64,000 nt of DNA, taken from Daphnia carinata. Taxonomy: Eukaryota; Arthropoda; Branchiopoda; Diplostraca; Daphniidae. Below the pieces are notes generated by a model that saw nothing but the letters and a program-made list of their open reading frames with translations, ran no database searches and was not told the DNA's origin. The stretch lies in contig NC_081335.1 of the NCBI RefSeq assembly GCF_022539665.2, forward strand, positions 7,812,001 to 7,876,000, written 5' to 3'. The number at the start of each line of letters is the position of its first letter. Position 1 is the stretch's first letter. This document shows positions 13,774 to 26,340 of the stretch, one piece after another. A program made the translations under genes and the position numbers.

Positions 13774-14427
13774 TCATGGTTCAACTCTTAATAGCTCCAC
13801 ATCAAAGATAAGTGTAGCATTGGGTGGTATAATTCCTGGGTGGCCACGAGAACCATAAGCTATAAGAAATAAAGTTATAAAAATGCAGGAGACATTTTGA
13901 TAATTAACTATACCATAGTCTGGAGAACAAATCAAACGAGCTCTCTGACCAACACTCATCTTAGGGAAAAGAAACTGTAAGCAATATTTTTAAATAGGTG
14001 TGCTTTGTGGTAAACCTGTGCTACTCCTTGATCCCATCCTTTGATAACTTCTCCTTTGCCAATTTTAAATTTAAAAGGAGCGCCACGGTCTCTGGAAGAA
14101 TCAAATTTACTTCCATCCTGCAGAGTACCTACACAGTAAATTATGAAAATAATGGTGACGAATTTAGGAAAAAATTCATTACCTGTGTAGTGAACAACTA
14201 CAGTTTGGCCAGTCTTGGGGAATGTTGACCCTTAAAATAATTTAACATTCAAAACCATAAGTATAGGAATATGCATGAATAAAATAAAAAGAAAGAAAAT
14301 TCTCCAACCATTCGGGCTAAGAGCAATGACAACAGTGAAAAAATTTTGAGTTCACCAATACATTCCGGTATAGAAAGCTTTGCGACTTACCGTCACCAGG
14401 CGAAATGGTTTCCACTCGGACTCCCAT
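13774..14427 (-). CDS. FKBP1A: FKBP12-type peptidyl-prolyl cis-trans isomerase
   Basis: This small cytosolic prolyl isomerase is the family that binds FK506 and rapamycin and regulates ryanodine and TGF-beta receptors. Start ATG is at 14427-14425 ([20 protein letters not shown]) and stop TGA at 13774-13776. About four or five short exons yield a protein of about 108 residues, the standard length for FKBP12. Drug-pocket and active-site residues are visible: Tyr in VVHYTG, Asp in KFDSSRD, Val-Ile-Trp in [10 protein letters not shown], and Tyr in [15 protein letters not shown]; the end is [14 protein letters not shown]. There is no signal peptide and there are no extra domains, so this is the single-domain cytosolic form. 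It is convergent with PSME3IP1, with only 162 bp between stop codons. Confidence 0.95.
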
Positions 14428-14919
14428 GTTGCTATCCTAAATAAAAATTCAAAGGGTAAATTGGATTTTCAATAACAATTAAAGCTGACTTTAATTCTTT
14501 TAAAATGTACCACTTTCAATAAACGAAAAAAAATTTTACCTTTCCAGATCAGAAAACGTACCTCGACTGACCAAGAACTACCAATGACGGACTAACAAGC
14601 GGTATGCTACTCAGAAAGTACGAAGTTGCCAAATTATTCTATTGGTCCAAACTCCTAGCAGGTCCAAGCCAAGGATTTGTTAAATTAGCAAAATGGCAAT
14701 GTCCGAGCATGGCGTAGTCCGTAGCGGATGCAATTACCCATCAATGATGACTATATGTCACATTTCCTACAGTATATAAAGTGAACTAGTAACGTTGGCC
14801 CGTCCAAGGCCGGGGTATAGGTGGCGCTAGCGTATCCTTACGCTGTTTCCGAGAAAATGATTCCACTCCGTTTTTTCGCCGTCTACTTCTAATTTTTTTC
14901 GCAATCAAGGGTTCCCCTG
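14428..14919. other. 5' flank of the FKBP12 gene
   Basis: No coding region is supported here. It should contain the 5' untranslated region and promoter of the minus-strand FKBP12 gene before the minisatellite begins. Confidence 0.4.
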
Positions 14920-16040
14920 TCTTACCCGCCAACCCACTCATTGATTTTGCCCGTCCACCCCCTCACTTTCTCTGCCCGTCAAGATACCAGCTGAAGTTGC
15001 CCGTCGACCCCCTCTCTGTCCGTCAAACCACTCTCTGCCCGTCAACCCACTCTCTGCCCGTTAACCCTCTCTCTGCCCGCCAAAACGCCTGCTTTAGAGG
15101 TCCACCTACATTTTTTCCATTTGCCCGTCCTTTTGTCCAGTCGCCGCCCGTCAAACGCCCGCTATAATTGGCCCTTCACTCACTTTTTTCCTCTGCCCGC
15201 CTTCCCTCGTAAAGTCTCTGCCCGTCAACCCACTTTGCCCACCAAGAAATTCACTGTTGTTGCCCGTCGACCCACTCTCTGCCCGTCGGCCCACTCTCGG
15301 CCCGTCGACCCACTCTCGGCCCGTCGGCCCCCTCACTGCCCGTCGGCCCCCTCTCTGCCCGTTGACCCACTCGCTGCCTGTCGACCCACTCGCTGCCCGT
15401 CGATCTACTCGCTGTCCGTCGACTCCCTCGCTGCCCGTCGGCGCCCTTTCTGCCCGTCGGCCCCCTCACTGCCCGTTTGCCCTCTCTCTTCCAATCGACC
15501 CTCTCGCTGCCGTGGGCCCTTTCTCTACTCGTCGACTCACACGCTGCCCGTCACCCCACTCGCTGCCCGTCGACCCCTATTCTGCCCGTCACCTCACTCG
15601 CTGCCCGCCAAAACGACTACTATAGTGGCCCATTGACCTTTTCATTTGCTTTTGCCCGTCTTTCCCTCACAGTCTCAGCCCAGAAAACGCCCGCTGTAGT
15701 TGCCGTCCATCCACTTTTTCCCTCTGCTCGTCTTTTCTCGAATAGTCTCTGCCCGTCAACCCCCCTTGCCCACCAAAAAACCCGCTGTAGTTGCCCGTCT
15801 CCAACCGTACAGTCTCTGCCCGTCCGCTTACCTATTGTAGCGCCCACCCGTTTTAAACCAAGCCCGTAGACTAAAAAATTGCATTTATCCGTCCTATTGT
15901 ACAGTCTCTGCCCGTCAAAATACCCGCTTTAGTTGCCTGTCCACTTATTTCTTGCCTCTGTCCTTCAACCCACTTTGCTTCCCAACAAACCCGCCGTTGT
16001 TGCCCGTCGACCCCCTCTCTGCCCGCCAAAACGCCTGCCG
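14920..16040. repeat. Degenerate 19-bp GCCCGTC minisatellite with higher-order units
   Basis: Dozens of copies of a roughly 19-bp unit, consensus near CGCTGCCCGTCGACCCACT, run through the stretch and are densest at 15240-15620. They are interrupted at intervals by a longer spacer of the type AAAACGCCCGCTGTAGTTGCC, which suggests a higher-order repeat. The unit is C-rich on the plus strand and nearly free of stop codons. Because 19 is not a multiple of three, several frames on both strands stay open and yield artefactual Arg/Pro/Ser-rich reading frames with a 19-residue period. I do not regard any of these as genes. Confidence 0.85.
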
Positions 16041-16885
16041 TAGTGGCCAATAAAAATAATAAATAAAACTAATAAAATTAATAAAATTAATTAGAATAAT
16101 AATAATAAAACGCCCTGCCCGTCAGCTTACGTGTCGTTGACCGCCAAGCCCGTAGACTGGAAAATTACCCGATTCCGCAATTTTACCCGCAGTTTAGTTT
16201 TCCACAACCCCATCCCACCAAGCAGACGGCGGATTTGGCGCCAGCCAATCACAGCATGTGCACAGCAGGCTCCACCTCCAATTCCCTTGTTTTTTTATAT
16301 AGTATAGATGTTAATTTGTCTTTCATGTCGAATTTACTACCTCTACAATCGGTAATAGCTATTAACTAGATATTTTATTTTTTCAAACAATGGAAAAATT
16401 CGCGAGCGCTTTCTGTAAAACTCCGACTATTATTGTTTGCAGTGATTTGAACAAAATGTTTCCAACAAACATTTTAGATAAGGATAACCCCAACTGTAAA
16501 TTCGAATTTTTTTCGAAACTTCATTCGTTATATGCGATCCTGTTATAAAATGCGAATGTTTTTTTTATTCGTTATACGATGCTTTTTTATCTTTCAAAAC
16601 GAATTACGTTTTTTTTTTTTCGTTTCGAGACAACATTAGTAAGCTCTTCTCGACTATTTTGCGTAATCGAAAAAAGGCATGAGGACAGTGCTACCCACTG
16701 TCACAAGTACCTAGGGTGTTCGACATATTTTACCCCGAAAAATAACAGACATACCCCGACAAACCTTCCCCTGCCAAAAACGAGAAAACACACCCGTCAC
16801 ACTTACCCGACATATCTATTCCTAGAAATGTATTTAAATTACCCGCGAATCGCCACCAAAAATTGTCGCTTATGGGCGATCCGGG
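16041..16885. other. Gene-free spacer after the minisatellite
   Basis: AT-rich sequence with a last GCCCGTC-like remnant near 16110-16160. A short open stretch around 16579-16923 has no recognisable features and crosses into the following repeat. I see no gene here. Confidence 0.5.
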
Positions 16886-18226
16886 TAGCCCAGGCTGGTC
16901 GCGAGGCAATATGTACTACTTAGTACATAATCGCGCCTACAGTTTTCTATATGGAGAAAGTGTGCGTTGTCGCCACTAGGGCCTTGATTTGGTTGCTTTA
17001 GTGGTTAAACCACTAAAGTTAAACCAGTTAAACAATAATGCGTGTAGCGCATGTCTTTTAAATTAATGAAATTACTTGAAATAACATGAATTCGGTTGAT
17101 GTAAATTTTTCCAATGAGGTAATATGTACAATATAAATACTAATGTATATGTTACAATTATACATAGATATTTATATATATTACTATTATATATGTACGA
17201 TACTATTATACATATAAAATACTATAATATATATTATATATATTTATTCTGCTTATATAATGAATATGTACAATTTGTGTGGTAATTGAAATAAAAAAAT
17301 ATAAAAGAAATTTTTTTTAATTATTTGTCAGCTAAATTAATTGCAATAATTAGTTGATTAATTACAGTAAATAGCCCTTGGTAAGGGCTATCTATTTTTG
17401 TGTAATTGTTATTAACATTTTCAAAGGGAAAAAATCTTAAAGGCAAAATGTGTTTTTGTTGTTTTTCGATCTAAGGTTCTAATGGACGCAACTGATAAAA
17501 ACAAAAAAATTGATGTTACGCTTAAACTTTTCCTTTTCTGAAAATTTAACATAACTTTCATAGAATTAGATAGTTCTTGATAAGAGCTATCGATTGATGC
17601 AAAATTTGTCAATTTTGACTGTTTATTTTCCTCATAAATAATTATTAAGGGATTTCATGATTTTAGAAAGGGGAGGGGGTGTGTGAAAAAGACGAAACTT
17701 TGCATTGATTGTTTGATGCTTAACCTTCGTCAAAACACGAAATCATTATAATATTTTTGTTGCTGGTGATTCCAGGAACAAGTTGTTATAAACGTTTATT
17801 TTTAGGATGCATTATTTAATCCCAAAAATTACGTTTGAAAAGTGGTTTTTGATAAACCATTATGGCGGCCATTTTTTTACCGCGCCAAGTTCAAATTTTA
17901 AAAAGTGTAAATAAGTGTAAAAAATTGTAATTATAAGTACATATTTACATTTTGTTTGTGTCTAGAGAATTTCAGTATTCTGTCTTAGATAGAAAATCTT
18001 AAATATTAACTAAGATAAGTTAAACAAATTTATTTTATGGGTTCTCATTTAATTTACAATTTTACGTGTCTTTTTCCACATTTCAGCGTGGAAAAACTCC
18101 AAGCAGACAATATTCCAAAAAAACAATTGACTAACGCCCTGCGCGTTTATCATGTACCCCATAAGAAAAAGTGCATCTGCAACTATGTACTACTTAGTAC
18201 ATATGTACTGAGACCATGTTGGGGTA
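16886..18226. mobile_element. Non-autonomous repeat element, copy A (about 1.34 kb)
   Basis: This copy is highly similar to copy B at 18538-19938. Both begin CCAGGCTGGTCGCGAGGC and end near GAGACCATGTTGG. Reading the right end on the opposite strand gives CCAACATGGTC, so the termini form an imperfect inverted repeat (CCAnnnTGGTC). The motif TATGTACTACTTAGTACATA, with GTAC at both flanks of an A/T core, sits just inside each end. The interior has an ATATAT-rich tract near 17140-17260 and a repeated GATAAGAGCTATCGATTG segment. No transposase or other gene is seen, so a MITE-like or otherwise non-autonomous DNA element is the best reading. Confidence 0.6.
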
Positions 18227-18537
18227 GCCTGCTTCCCAAAATGGATATGCTGGGCCGGTTTGGATGGGTAAGCCGGGTATACTCAACACCATCTTGAAAA
18301 ATGGTAGCAAACAAGTTGGTTAGACTGATAATTTTTAATGCAACCCTTTGGTGGAAATGAAAGCAACTTGCCAAATTTTGGAGGAAAACACGAGGCAATC
18401 GGATACAAATTCGATTTTAACCAGTTTTGAAAATAACGTTTCGGTAATGAAACCGGTTTCGATATTGTGTTAACGACGTGAAACCCGGGTAGGTAGTGGG
18501 CACAAAAACTTAAGAAGCGTTATCCACCCATCGGATC

Positions 18538-19938
18538 CCAGGCTGGTCGCGAGGCAATATGTACTACTTAGTACATAATCGCGCCTACAGTTTTCTTTAT
18601 GGGGAAAGTGTGTGTGGCCGCCCTTAGGGCTTTGTTTGGTTGCTTTGATGGTTAAACCGTCAAAGTTAAACCAGTTAAAGAAAAATGCGTGTAGCGCATG
18701 TCTTAATTTTTTCAAAGCGAATTATATAAATTCGGTTTATATAAATTTATATTTACAATACTATGATAATATTGATAATGTATATAAATACTACATTATT
18801 ATAAATACACATATATACAGTATATTACTATATATTATACATTTATACATACGTACAATTATATTTATATATTTTACATACATACAATTATAATATATAT
18901 ATTACTATTATATATATCAAATATATGTACAATAGTTATGATAATTGAAGTAAACGAATATAAGAGAAACAATTTTTTAATTATTTGTCAGCAAAATTAA
19001 TTATGATATTCGCTGATTTAACATATAAGTAACATAAATATAAACATAAATCGATAGCCATTGGTAAGGGCTATCCATTTTTCGGTAATTGTAATCAACA
19101 TTTTCAAATAGAAAAAATTTTAAACGCAAAATGTGTTTTTGTTGTTTTTCGATCTAAGGTTCTAATGGACGCAACCGATAAAATAAAAAAATTGATGTTA
19201 CACTTAAACTTTTTCTTTTTCTGAAAATTTAACATAAGTTTCATAGAATTAGATAGCTCTTGATAAGAGCTATCGATTGATGCAAAATTTGTCAATTTTA
19301 ACTGTTTATTTTCCTTGTAAATAATTATTAAAGGATTTCATAATTTTAGAAGGGGGAGGGGGTGTGTGAAAAAGACGAAACTTTGCATTGATTGTTTGAT
19401 GCTTAACTTTCGTCAAAACAGGAAATCATTGTAATATTTTTGTTGCTGGTGATTCCAGGAACAAGTTGTTATAAACAATTAATTTTAAGATGCTATATTT
19501 AACCCCAAAAACTACGTTTGAAAAAGTGGTTTTTGATAAACCATTATGGCGGCCATTTTTTTACCGCGCCAAGTTCAAATTTTAAAAAGTGTAAAAAAGT
19601 GTAAAAAATTTGAATTATAAGCACATATTTACATTTTGTTTGTGTCTAAAAAATTTTAATATTCTGTCTTAGATATAAAATCTTAAAAACTAATTAAGAT
19701 AAATTAAACTAATTTATTTCATGAGTTCTCATTTAATTTACAATTTTAGGTGTCTTTTTCCACAATTCCGCGTGGAAAACTACGTTTTATCGCGACTTCC
19801 ACGTGGAAAAACTCCAAGCAGACAATATAAAAAAAAAAACAATTGACTAACGCCCAGCGCGCTTCTGATCTACCCCATAAGAAAAAGTGCATCTGCAACT
19901 ATGTACTACTTAGTACATATGTAGTGAGACCATGTTGT
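18538..19938. mobile_element. Non-autonomous repeat element, copy B (about 1.4 kb)
   Basis: This is the direct-orientation partner of copy A, about 310 bp downstream. It has the same start, the same terminal TATGTACTACTTAGTACATA motifs and the same interior order, differing by scattered substitutions and small indels. It contains a longer AT dinucleotide tract (about 18730-18920). A small insertion near 19765-19800 repeats the CGTGGAAAACT segment. Short open frames appear at the same place in both copies (about 17421-17612 and 19104-19295, minus strand), but they carry no domain and are probably chance. Confidence 0.6.
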
Positions 19939-20175
19939 CGGATCCTATTATTTAGCCGAGAGTACCCGTTCGGCCAAATACCTACCCATTTGACGCGGGG
20001 CCGGTTCAGCTAGTCGCTAGTCCTTCTCTTAGACCGATTGTTACTTACGTACTGCTTTTCAGATCCGATATTATTGAAAACTGGCACCTTATTTGCCCAC
20101 ACCCTACGGAAACCTTTGACAGATAACGAAAACGACTATGTTGAAATTGTCAAGTTGAAATCTTGTAGTTTGAAA

Positions 20176-21398
20176 ATGATTCTTCTTGAAATAAACAACA
20201 AAATAGTCGAAGATACTCTCAGTGTTAAAATCAGAAATTCGCTTGCAGGGTTAGCATTAGTTTTAAAGCGTTTTTTTGTAAATTTTTTTTTTCCAGATAA
20301 AACAATTTTTTCACGTTTTTCTTCAGAAACAAACCGGACTCCGTTAATGTAATCATTGCTGATTTTGATGGAGTGCTATTCCATATTTCAAACCCTGACT
20401 CTGAAAAATCAAAAGTTCGAGTAAGTTATTTTGTAAAAATGGTATGTTGTATTTGAAATGATTTCTTATATGATTTATCAGGTTAGCATATCATTGAAAT
20501 TCTACAAGGATCTTCAGGAACATGGAGCCGATGAACTATTGAAGCGAGAGTATGGTACCTTACTTTGTCAAACAGAAGATGGTAAAAAAAAAATAAGATT
20601 TGACTGTTACTTCTTGTTAACATTCTTTCCATTTCCATAGGGTACAATATTTCACTTGTTCTGGATTTGGAAAACATACCTAGCAACTGGGAAGAAATTG
20701 TGAAAAAAATTGGATTGCTAAAAAGGAATTGCTTTGCTTCAGTTTTTGAAAAGTATTTTGAATTCCAGGAAAAAGGTAATGGTGAAGCAACTTTTGGGAA
20801 GTTAAAGGATGTAAAATAAAACTAATATATAATAGGCGAAGAAGGACATAAGAGAGCAGTAATCAATTACCGTGATGAAGAAACGTTGTATATAGAAGCT
20901 AAAGCAGATAGAGTTACAGTTGTGTTCAGCACCGTTTTCCGTGATGAAGATGACATTGTGTTGGGTAAAGTTTTCCTCCAAGAGCTCAGAGAAGGTCGTC
21001 GGGCGTCGCACACTGCACCACAAGTTCTTTTTTCCCACCGCGAACCACCTTTAGAGCTGCAGAACACCGATGCTAAAGTTGGTGACAATATCGGATATAT
21101 TACTTTTGGTATTGAATGATAAATTAAATTTGAACTTTGCTAAAAATAATTATCTTTTTTTAATGCAGTACTGTTTCCACGACATACGAACAAGAATGTC
21201 CGGGATAATACCATCAATTTGATCCATTTGTTCAGAGACTACCTACACTACCATATAAAATGTAGCAAAGCCTACATTCATTCACGCATGAGGGCTAAGA
21301 CTTCTGATTTTCTGAAAGTCTTAAACAGAGCCCGACCTGAACCAAAGTCAGTGGAGAAAAAAACCATCACCGGCCGTACTTTCATTCGTACCCCATGA
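20176..21398 (+). CDS. ARPC2: Arp2/3 complex subunit 2 (p34-Arc)
   Basis: This is a core scaffold subunit of the seven-member Arp2/3 complex, which nucleates branched actin filaments in the cytoplasm. With ARPC4 it forms the centre of the complex and contacts the mother filament. Six exons with compatible phases are read: 20176-20249, 20327-20420, 20482-20581, 20641-20775, 20836-21108 and 21169-21398. The protein starts [15 protein letters not shown] and includes [13 protein letters not shown], the segment [54 protein letters not shown] and [19 protein letters not shown]. It ends [19 protein letters not shown]...GRTFIRTP, stop TGA 21396-21398. This is about 300 residues, the normal family length, with no lesion. 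It is convergent with FARSB. Confidence 0.96.
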
Positions 21399-21533
21399 TG
21401 TTTAATTGCATTCGATACTTTTTGTAATTCAGCATATCGCTTATTGATTCTGTAACACATTTACATAGACAGAGCAGCATTACAATAACTTTGCTTTGTG
21501 TCACCCATCTGTTTCGCAAATGTTCACAAAAAC

Positions 21534-23947
21534 GGTTCAATGTTTAATTCCAAGGCGGAACATGGAAGGTTTAAATCGAAGGATGTTACAACTTCAGGAT
21601 GTAAAACTCCTAGTACTCCAACTGTTACACCTGCAAAAACCACGTGCGCACATCGGCCGGGAAAGAATGTCGCGTCTGCAAATAATGTTTAGACATGTGT
21701 TTCAAAAATAGCATGAAACAACTATAAGAAAATATACCATCGCACGATTTCAGCGAGTATCCTGTTGTCCCAGTGGGATCCAATGGAATTTCCAGCAACT
21801 GCATTAAGCGATCTAGAAGACCGTGGACCAATTCAAAACCTGGTGACTTGTTGTAATAGACGATGCACAGCTTTCGACAATTACGCGCTCCGACATCGCG
21901 CTCGTTATCTTTTAAAACGACATCAGATACTTCAAAAAACTAAAATAATGAACAAGAGTAGGTTAATGACACAAAACTTTCGTTTAACACCATCAACAAT
22001 CTACCTTTAACGGCAGAGGCAATTTTCTATTTGCTGCTATAGTTTTGAGCAAACCAGGCAGTAAAGTGGAGCGAGCAACTTGGAATTCCAAAGTTTTCGG
22101 ATTGGACACATGAACTGCCGGAATAGAGCTCAGAGGTTTTCTCAGTTTGTCACTGATATCTTCCTTTGAGCATAGCGAGAAAGTGAGGGCCTCGGTAAAA
22201 CCAGCTTGGGCAAGCTGTTCTCTTAGTTGGTCCGATAGTTTATTAAGGGGAAACTGTGATGCGATGGTGTTGGTAGATGGCAAAGTTTTTGCAATGTTGT
22301 TGTATCCGAAAGCAATGGCTACATCTTCATAAACGTCACAAGCATGAATTATGTCATGACGAGTTGGAGGAATCGTTACCTATGACAAAAGTATTGGCCA
22401 TTAATAAGAAATAACAATTCGTTTTCGGATTTTTCATACTGAAAGGCAACCATTTTCTGCAACCGTCGCAGTTAAACACATACGGGTAAGTAGATCTGCG
22501 ACCTTATCTGCTTGCTCATTTATGCCCACCATTCTATTTATCTTGTTAACGTCGATCTTTTCTTGTCGTGTTTTCAAAATCGGATAGTTTTTGATTCCTC
22601 CCTTAGGAGTCTCAATCTCGCACATTTCCACTGTGAACTGATTTTGGCAGTACCTAGAAAACATGCATACCAATGTGTCCAAAACTATGCTCGCCTTGAA
22701 CAAGCATTTAATGTACACATCACCACAAAAGACGGAAAGCTATTATATTTCTTAATTATCGAATGAACTGAAAATTGCTATACCTTGGTTACGTCGGTGG
22801 CGGTGCATTCAATAAAAACATTTTTAGTGTTTAAGGTTATTTTCGAATGTTCACCGTTAATAATAGGTGGCATAGAAAGAACTACCCCATTGCTATCCTT
22901 AATGACTGGATAAACGGGACTTTCTTTAATAATTGGCAGATAATGGCGAAGATGACTATCAGTCTGAAAACAAAAATCCCACCTGTAAAGGATACTTACA
23001 AACGTAATAATTTATGCTTACCGCGTATAAATCCATTAACTGAGATGCAGTAAATTCTTTCGTTTGGTTTAACGGTTGGAACTTGATTGAGTCAGGTGAA
23101 AGCGCCTCATAGTAGAACGGCCCTTGAATTGTATCCAAGTCATGAGTTCCTATGGCCACCAGACTACGCTTTCTGCACAAGTTTTGATGTAGTTTATCTT
23201 GAAGGTCGATAAAGCTGTTAAAAGTATTTTGGTCAAAATGCATGTTTCTCAGAACTGCTGCAACCGCATATGGTCTAATTGAGGATGTCTGTAATCAAGT
23301 AATGTTATTAATTAATACTAGTATTTTAACAATTATTAAACATAGGATTATTTCTAGGAAGACGAGACTCACTGAAGATTTGACAATTAACTTTTGAGGC
23401 ACTGTCTGTGATGGAAGAAGTTTGAATGGTGGGAACCTAGTTCTAATTTAATATATTTTTAAAATTTAGCATGAAAAGTTTCATGAATTGTAAGTTTGCA
23501 ACTCCCTTACTCTCCCAAAAAAACTTGAAGACCTTGAACAAGCCCTTCCAAACACAGCAGGTCATATCGGTTGGCAGGAATATCAATCTTGTAAATGATT
23601 TCTTCTGAAGCACCTACTGATCGTTCAGTTCCTTGTTCTTTCAAAATGATCAGTTTGTCACTGGTCTAGAATTACAAAAGTATAATATATTGGAATTTAA
23701 AAAGAAGTGTTCCTTATATATTTGATGAAAGCACAATTAATAATTATTAATAACTTACAACTTCATCAAGTTCTATTCCAAATTTGAAGCAGAGTTCGTC
23801 AAATTCTTCTTCCGCTAAAATGTAATTACAATCGGTTGAAGTAATTAAAATTTATTGTGTGTTTCCAGTTAGATGCCATGTAAACTTACAATAAGACTTT
23901 CCAAGGGCATTAAATAGCAAGTCTCTATTGATACTTATGGTAGGCAT
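21534..23947 (-). CDS. FARSB: Phenylalanine-tRNA ligase beta subunit, cytosolic
   Basis: This is the beta subunit of the alpha2-beta2 cytosolic phenylalanyl-tRNA synthetase, providing tRNA binding and the B3/B4 editing module; the catalytic alpha subunit is encoded elsewhere. Start ATG is at 23947-23945 ([19 protein letters not shown]) and stop TGA at 21534-21536. About ten or more exons are read. Recognisable family blocks are [35 protein letters not shown] (B3), [34 protein letters not shown], a B5 region with [76 protein letters not shown] and [20 protein letters not shown]. The end includes [21 protein letters not shown] and the last residues LELNIEPFL. It is complete and intact by eye. 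Its stop is 136 bp from that of ARPC2. Confidence 0.95.
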
Positions 23948-25180
23948 GTTGTTTCGAAGAAAACGGCGAAAATGGTTCAAAACCAGATAACAACGTGTAA
24001 TACACACACTGTGCCTAACCTGACGTAACGAAGGAGTCGTAGTAAACTGCGGACGCTGCTTGCGCACCGAGTACACTGCGGAGTTGCAGATGCGGGGAAG
24101 TCCAAAATATTTTGCAGCGTACAACATAATAATAATACCATGTAGGCTACCAAGTAGCCTTGAAGTGTAATAAAGCGCACCTTTCATCCAAATGTGCTAC
24201 CGTATCGTAACATATAGGAACAAACATTTGATGCTGACAAAGGAGCACTGTGATTTATACATAAGATAGTTTCGTCATTTCTTTAATATCATAAAACAAA
24301 GCAAATGTTGAACAGGAAAGTAAGTTTCATGTTGCACATGTTGTGGTAAAAATGAAAATCCAACATAAAATTATTTTGATGGTCTACTAAAAACCCAAAT
24401 AAAGCTGAATGATGTATACCGAACGCAATTTTTGTACAACGTTTAAAACAGTGCATTTTTCAGTCAAAACCATATCAATACATACGGCATTCACACAGCA
24501 TCAGAAGACAAAACAATTTTGGTAAGTGGTTTAAAGCAGTGCATTTAAAAAACTATAGCCAAAAACATTATACACAAACACACTCACCACATACTTTTGT
24601 TCGTTAAATGAATCAAATACAAACCTGGCTTACAATTTATTTTACACTCATGCTTGTATCTACAGTCCACTAACGGAAATGCTAGCGCCGTACGAACTGC
24701 CCACATTTCATAGTTTTAAGGTTATAGTCTAGAGATGTGTTCCCCATATCGCACTAACGTAAAGTAATATTATGGTCCATAGAAAAATATGCTTTTTCCC
24801 GTTAAATGAATCAAATACGAACCTGTTTTAAAATTTTTGTTGTTGCCTAAAAATTTTTTTTGCAATTTCAAACAAAGATTAGGCGCCTCCGCATGAAAAG
24901 CGTTTTCGCACGAGTCTTTTCGCTTCCTCCACCAAGACGACGGACGCAAATCATTTCCGTCGCGATGTCGCTATTCAGTCGAACAATCACGGAAATTGAA
25001 AACTTTTCTGATGTGCTATCTGATGAAAAGACATCATGCGGCAAATAAATTGTAACTAAAAGCATAAGGCGATATTATACGTACATGGCTTACCAAAGCA
25101 AACTTCTTTTAAGTTAGGCGAAATTAGCCTTAATATCCTCCCCCCCACATGAGACTCACATGACTGTGAGCTTGAATATG
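23948..25180. repeat. FARSB upstream region with dispersed repeat fragments
   Basis: The first few hundred bases should contain the FARSB promoter. Around 24420-24600 there are two blocks ending in GTTTAAAGCAGTGCATTT and CA-rich sequence. The same block recurs beside the three charged-protein genes at about 30290, 42180 and 58880, so this is a relic of that repeat unit. A second fragment at about 24640-24760 (CATGCTTGT..CAGTCCA, then ATACGAACTG..CACG-like) recurs at about 48050-48150. No gene is seen. Confidence 0.5.
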
Positions 25181-26340
25181 ATAAGTAGGAGAGGTCTGCC
25201 TAGCTATTGGTTAGATAGTTCAGCAATTCAACTTTGCTACTTTTCAAATTCAGGTAGACGATTGCATGTAATGCATTCCGCATGGCGCTCAGGCCATGCG
25301 CGACTGTTCATTCTTGAGAAGGCCAATAAGCCCTTGCCCGTGCAGTCTGTACACCATCCGGCGGACTTTAATTCAAATTGCTCGTAGTCCGCCTTGGCTC
25401 GGCTCTCCCGCCACTCGCTTCCCCGTCAATAGGGGGTGGGATGGCCTGCGTGAGCAAGCAGGCCACCATTTGGGCAATTTATACTCAAGAACGCATTGCA
25501 GACCAGGCAAAGCCTGAGTTGGGCATGCTGCAGCCAGTTTCACCTGAAGCGCGCAGGTTCGTCTTGAGACTAGCCCCATTGCCGCAGCATTAATGCTGCA
25601 GCCTAGGCCCATACCTACGGAAAAAGAAAAAAAAGTTTTTTAAATATTGCTAATTGGAATTTAGTCTACTTAAAATGTACGGCTAATACTTCCCGTTGAA
25701 GCGGCAGCAATCGCGTTTTTCGCCGCTTAATATCTTCGGTTATCGCCGCCAGGCGCAATATCGGGATTTCGGCGTCTTCGGTCCTCCTAATAGAGGAAAA
25801 ACAGTCGTGAAGTTTCGATATCATACTAGAACTTCCGTTTTCGTTTTCGGCCACCAAGTGGCACTTTCCAACGGTGTTGTGTTCTTCGCATGCTATTGTT
25901 TTCTTTTTCTTTTCATTTTCAGTATATTTTCTAGTTTTTTTTATTTATATTGAATTTTTATTTCGTGTATGTGGAAGATAAATGACAAGAATGTTATTGG
26001 TTGGTTCGGATTTAAGCCTTTTTTCTTTGGCGTAGTGTGAGTTGGAGCAGCCGTCGGCAAATGTGAAAAACCCCGTAAGACAAAACGTTGTATTTCTTTT
26101 GTTTTGATGAAAATAATTTAAAAAGTGTTGCAGTTTTTTGCATAGACCATGTAAAACAACAAAGCCATGCTCTTATGGTATTGACAGCAGACTGCTGCAT
26201 TTATGAAAATTGCAAGCATAATGTTGAAAGAAAGAGGCTTCAATGTGACCCTTCTCCTTACACAGTATTAAGTTTCATTTTGTTGAGTAGATTAGGAAGT
26301 CTTTTCTGTTTTTAACTAAGAAACTACCTGTTAAATATAT
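25181..26340. repeat. Dispersed module, copy 1 (no adjacent charged-protein gene)
   Basis: This starts AGGAGAGGTCTGCCTAGCTA and continues through a highly conserved block of about 440 bp, followed by a less conserved part that includes TAATATCTTCGGTTATCGCC and TTCCAACGGTGTTGTG. The same order occurs at 31.50, 43.20 and 60.31 kb. On the minus strand the conserved block includes TATAAAT (here at about 25497) and a near-perfect 22-bp palindrome (about 25582-25603). In this copy the palindrome has one altered base and no linked open frame remains. The distal part (26040-26340) also matches sequence at 32580-32750. Confidence 0.8.

Noticed and set aside
15121-15869. Several Arg/Pro/Ser-rich open frames on both strands
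   Set aside because: They are products of the stop-free 19-bp minisatellite, showing a 19-residue period in several frames at once.
17421-17612. Paired 63-codon minus-strand open frames in both 1.3-kb elements (also 19104-19295)
   Set aside because: They are AT-rich, have no domain, and differ by frame-level changes between the copies. Similarity is explained by element duplication.
20038-20175. Upstream extension of the ARPC2 frame to an ATG at 20038
   Set aside because: The family starts at MILLEINN (20176). The upstream residues match nothing in ARPC2 and are probably 5' untranslated sequence.
25296-25612. Conserved short open frames inside the dispersed module (also at 31616, 43322 and 60440)
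   Set aside because: Two or three overlapping frames on both strands are equally conserved, and changes between copies do not favour synonymous sites. Conservation is at DNA level.
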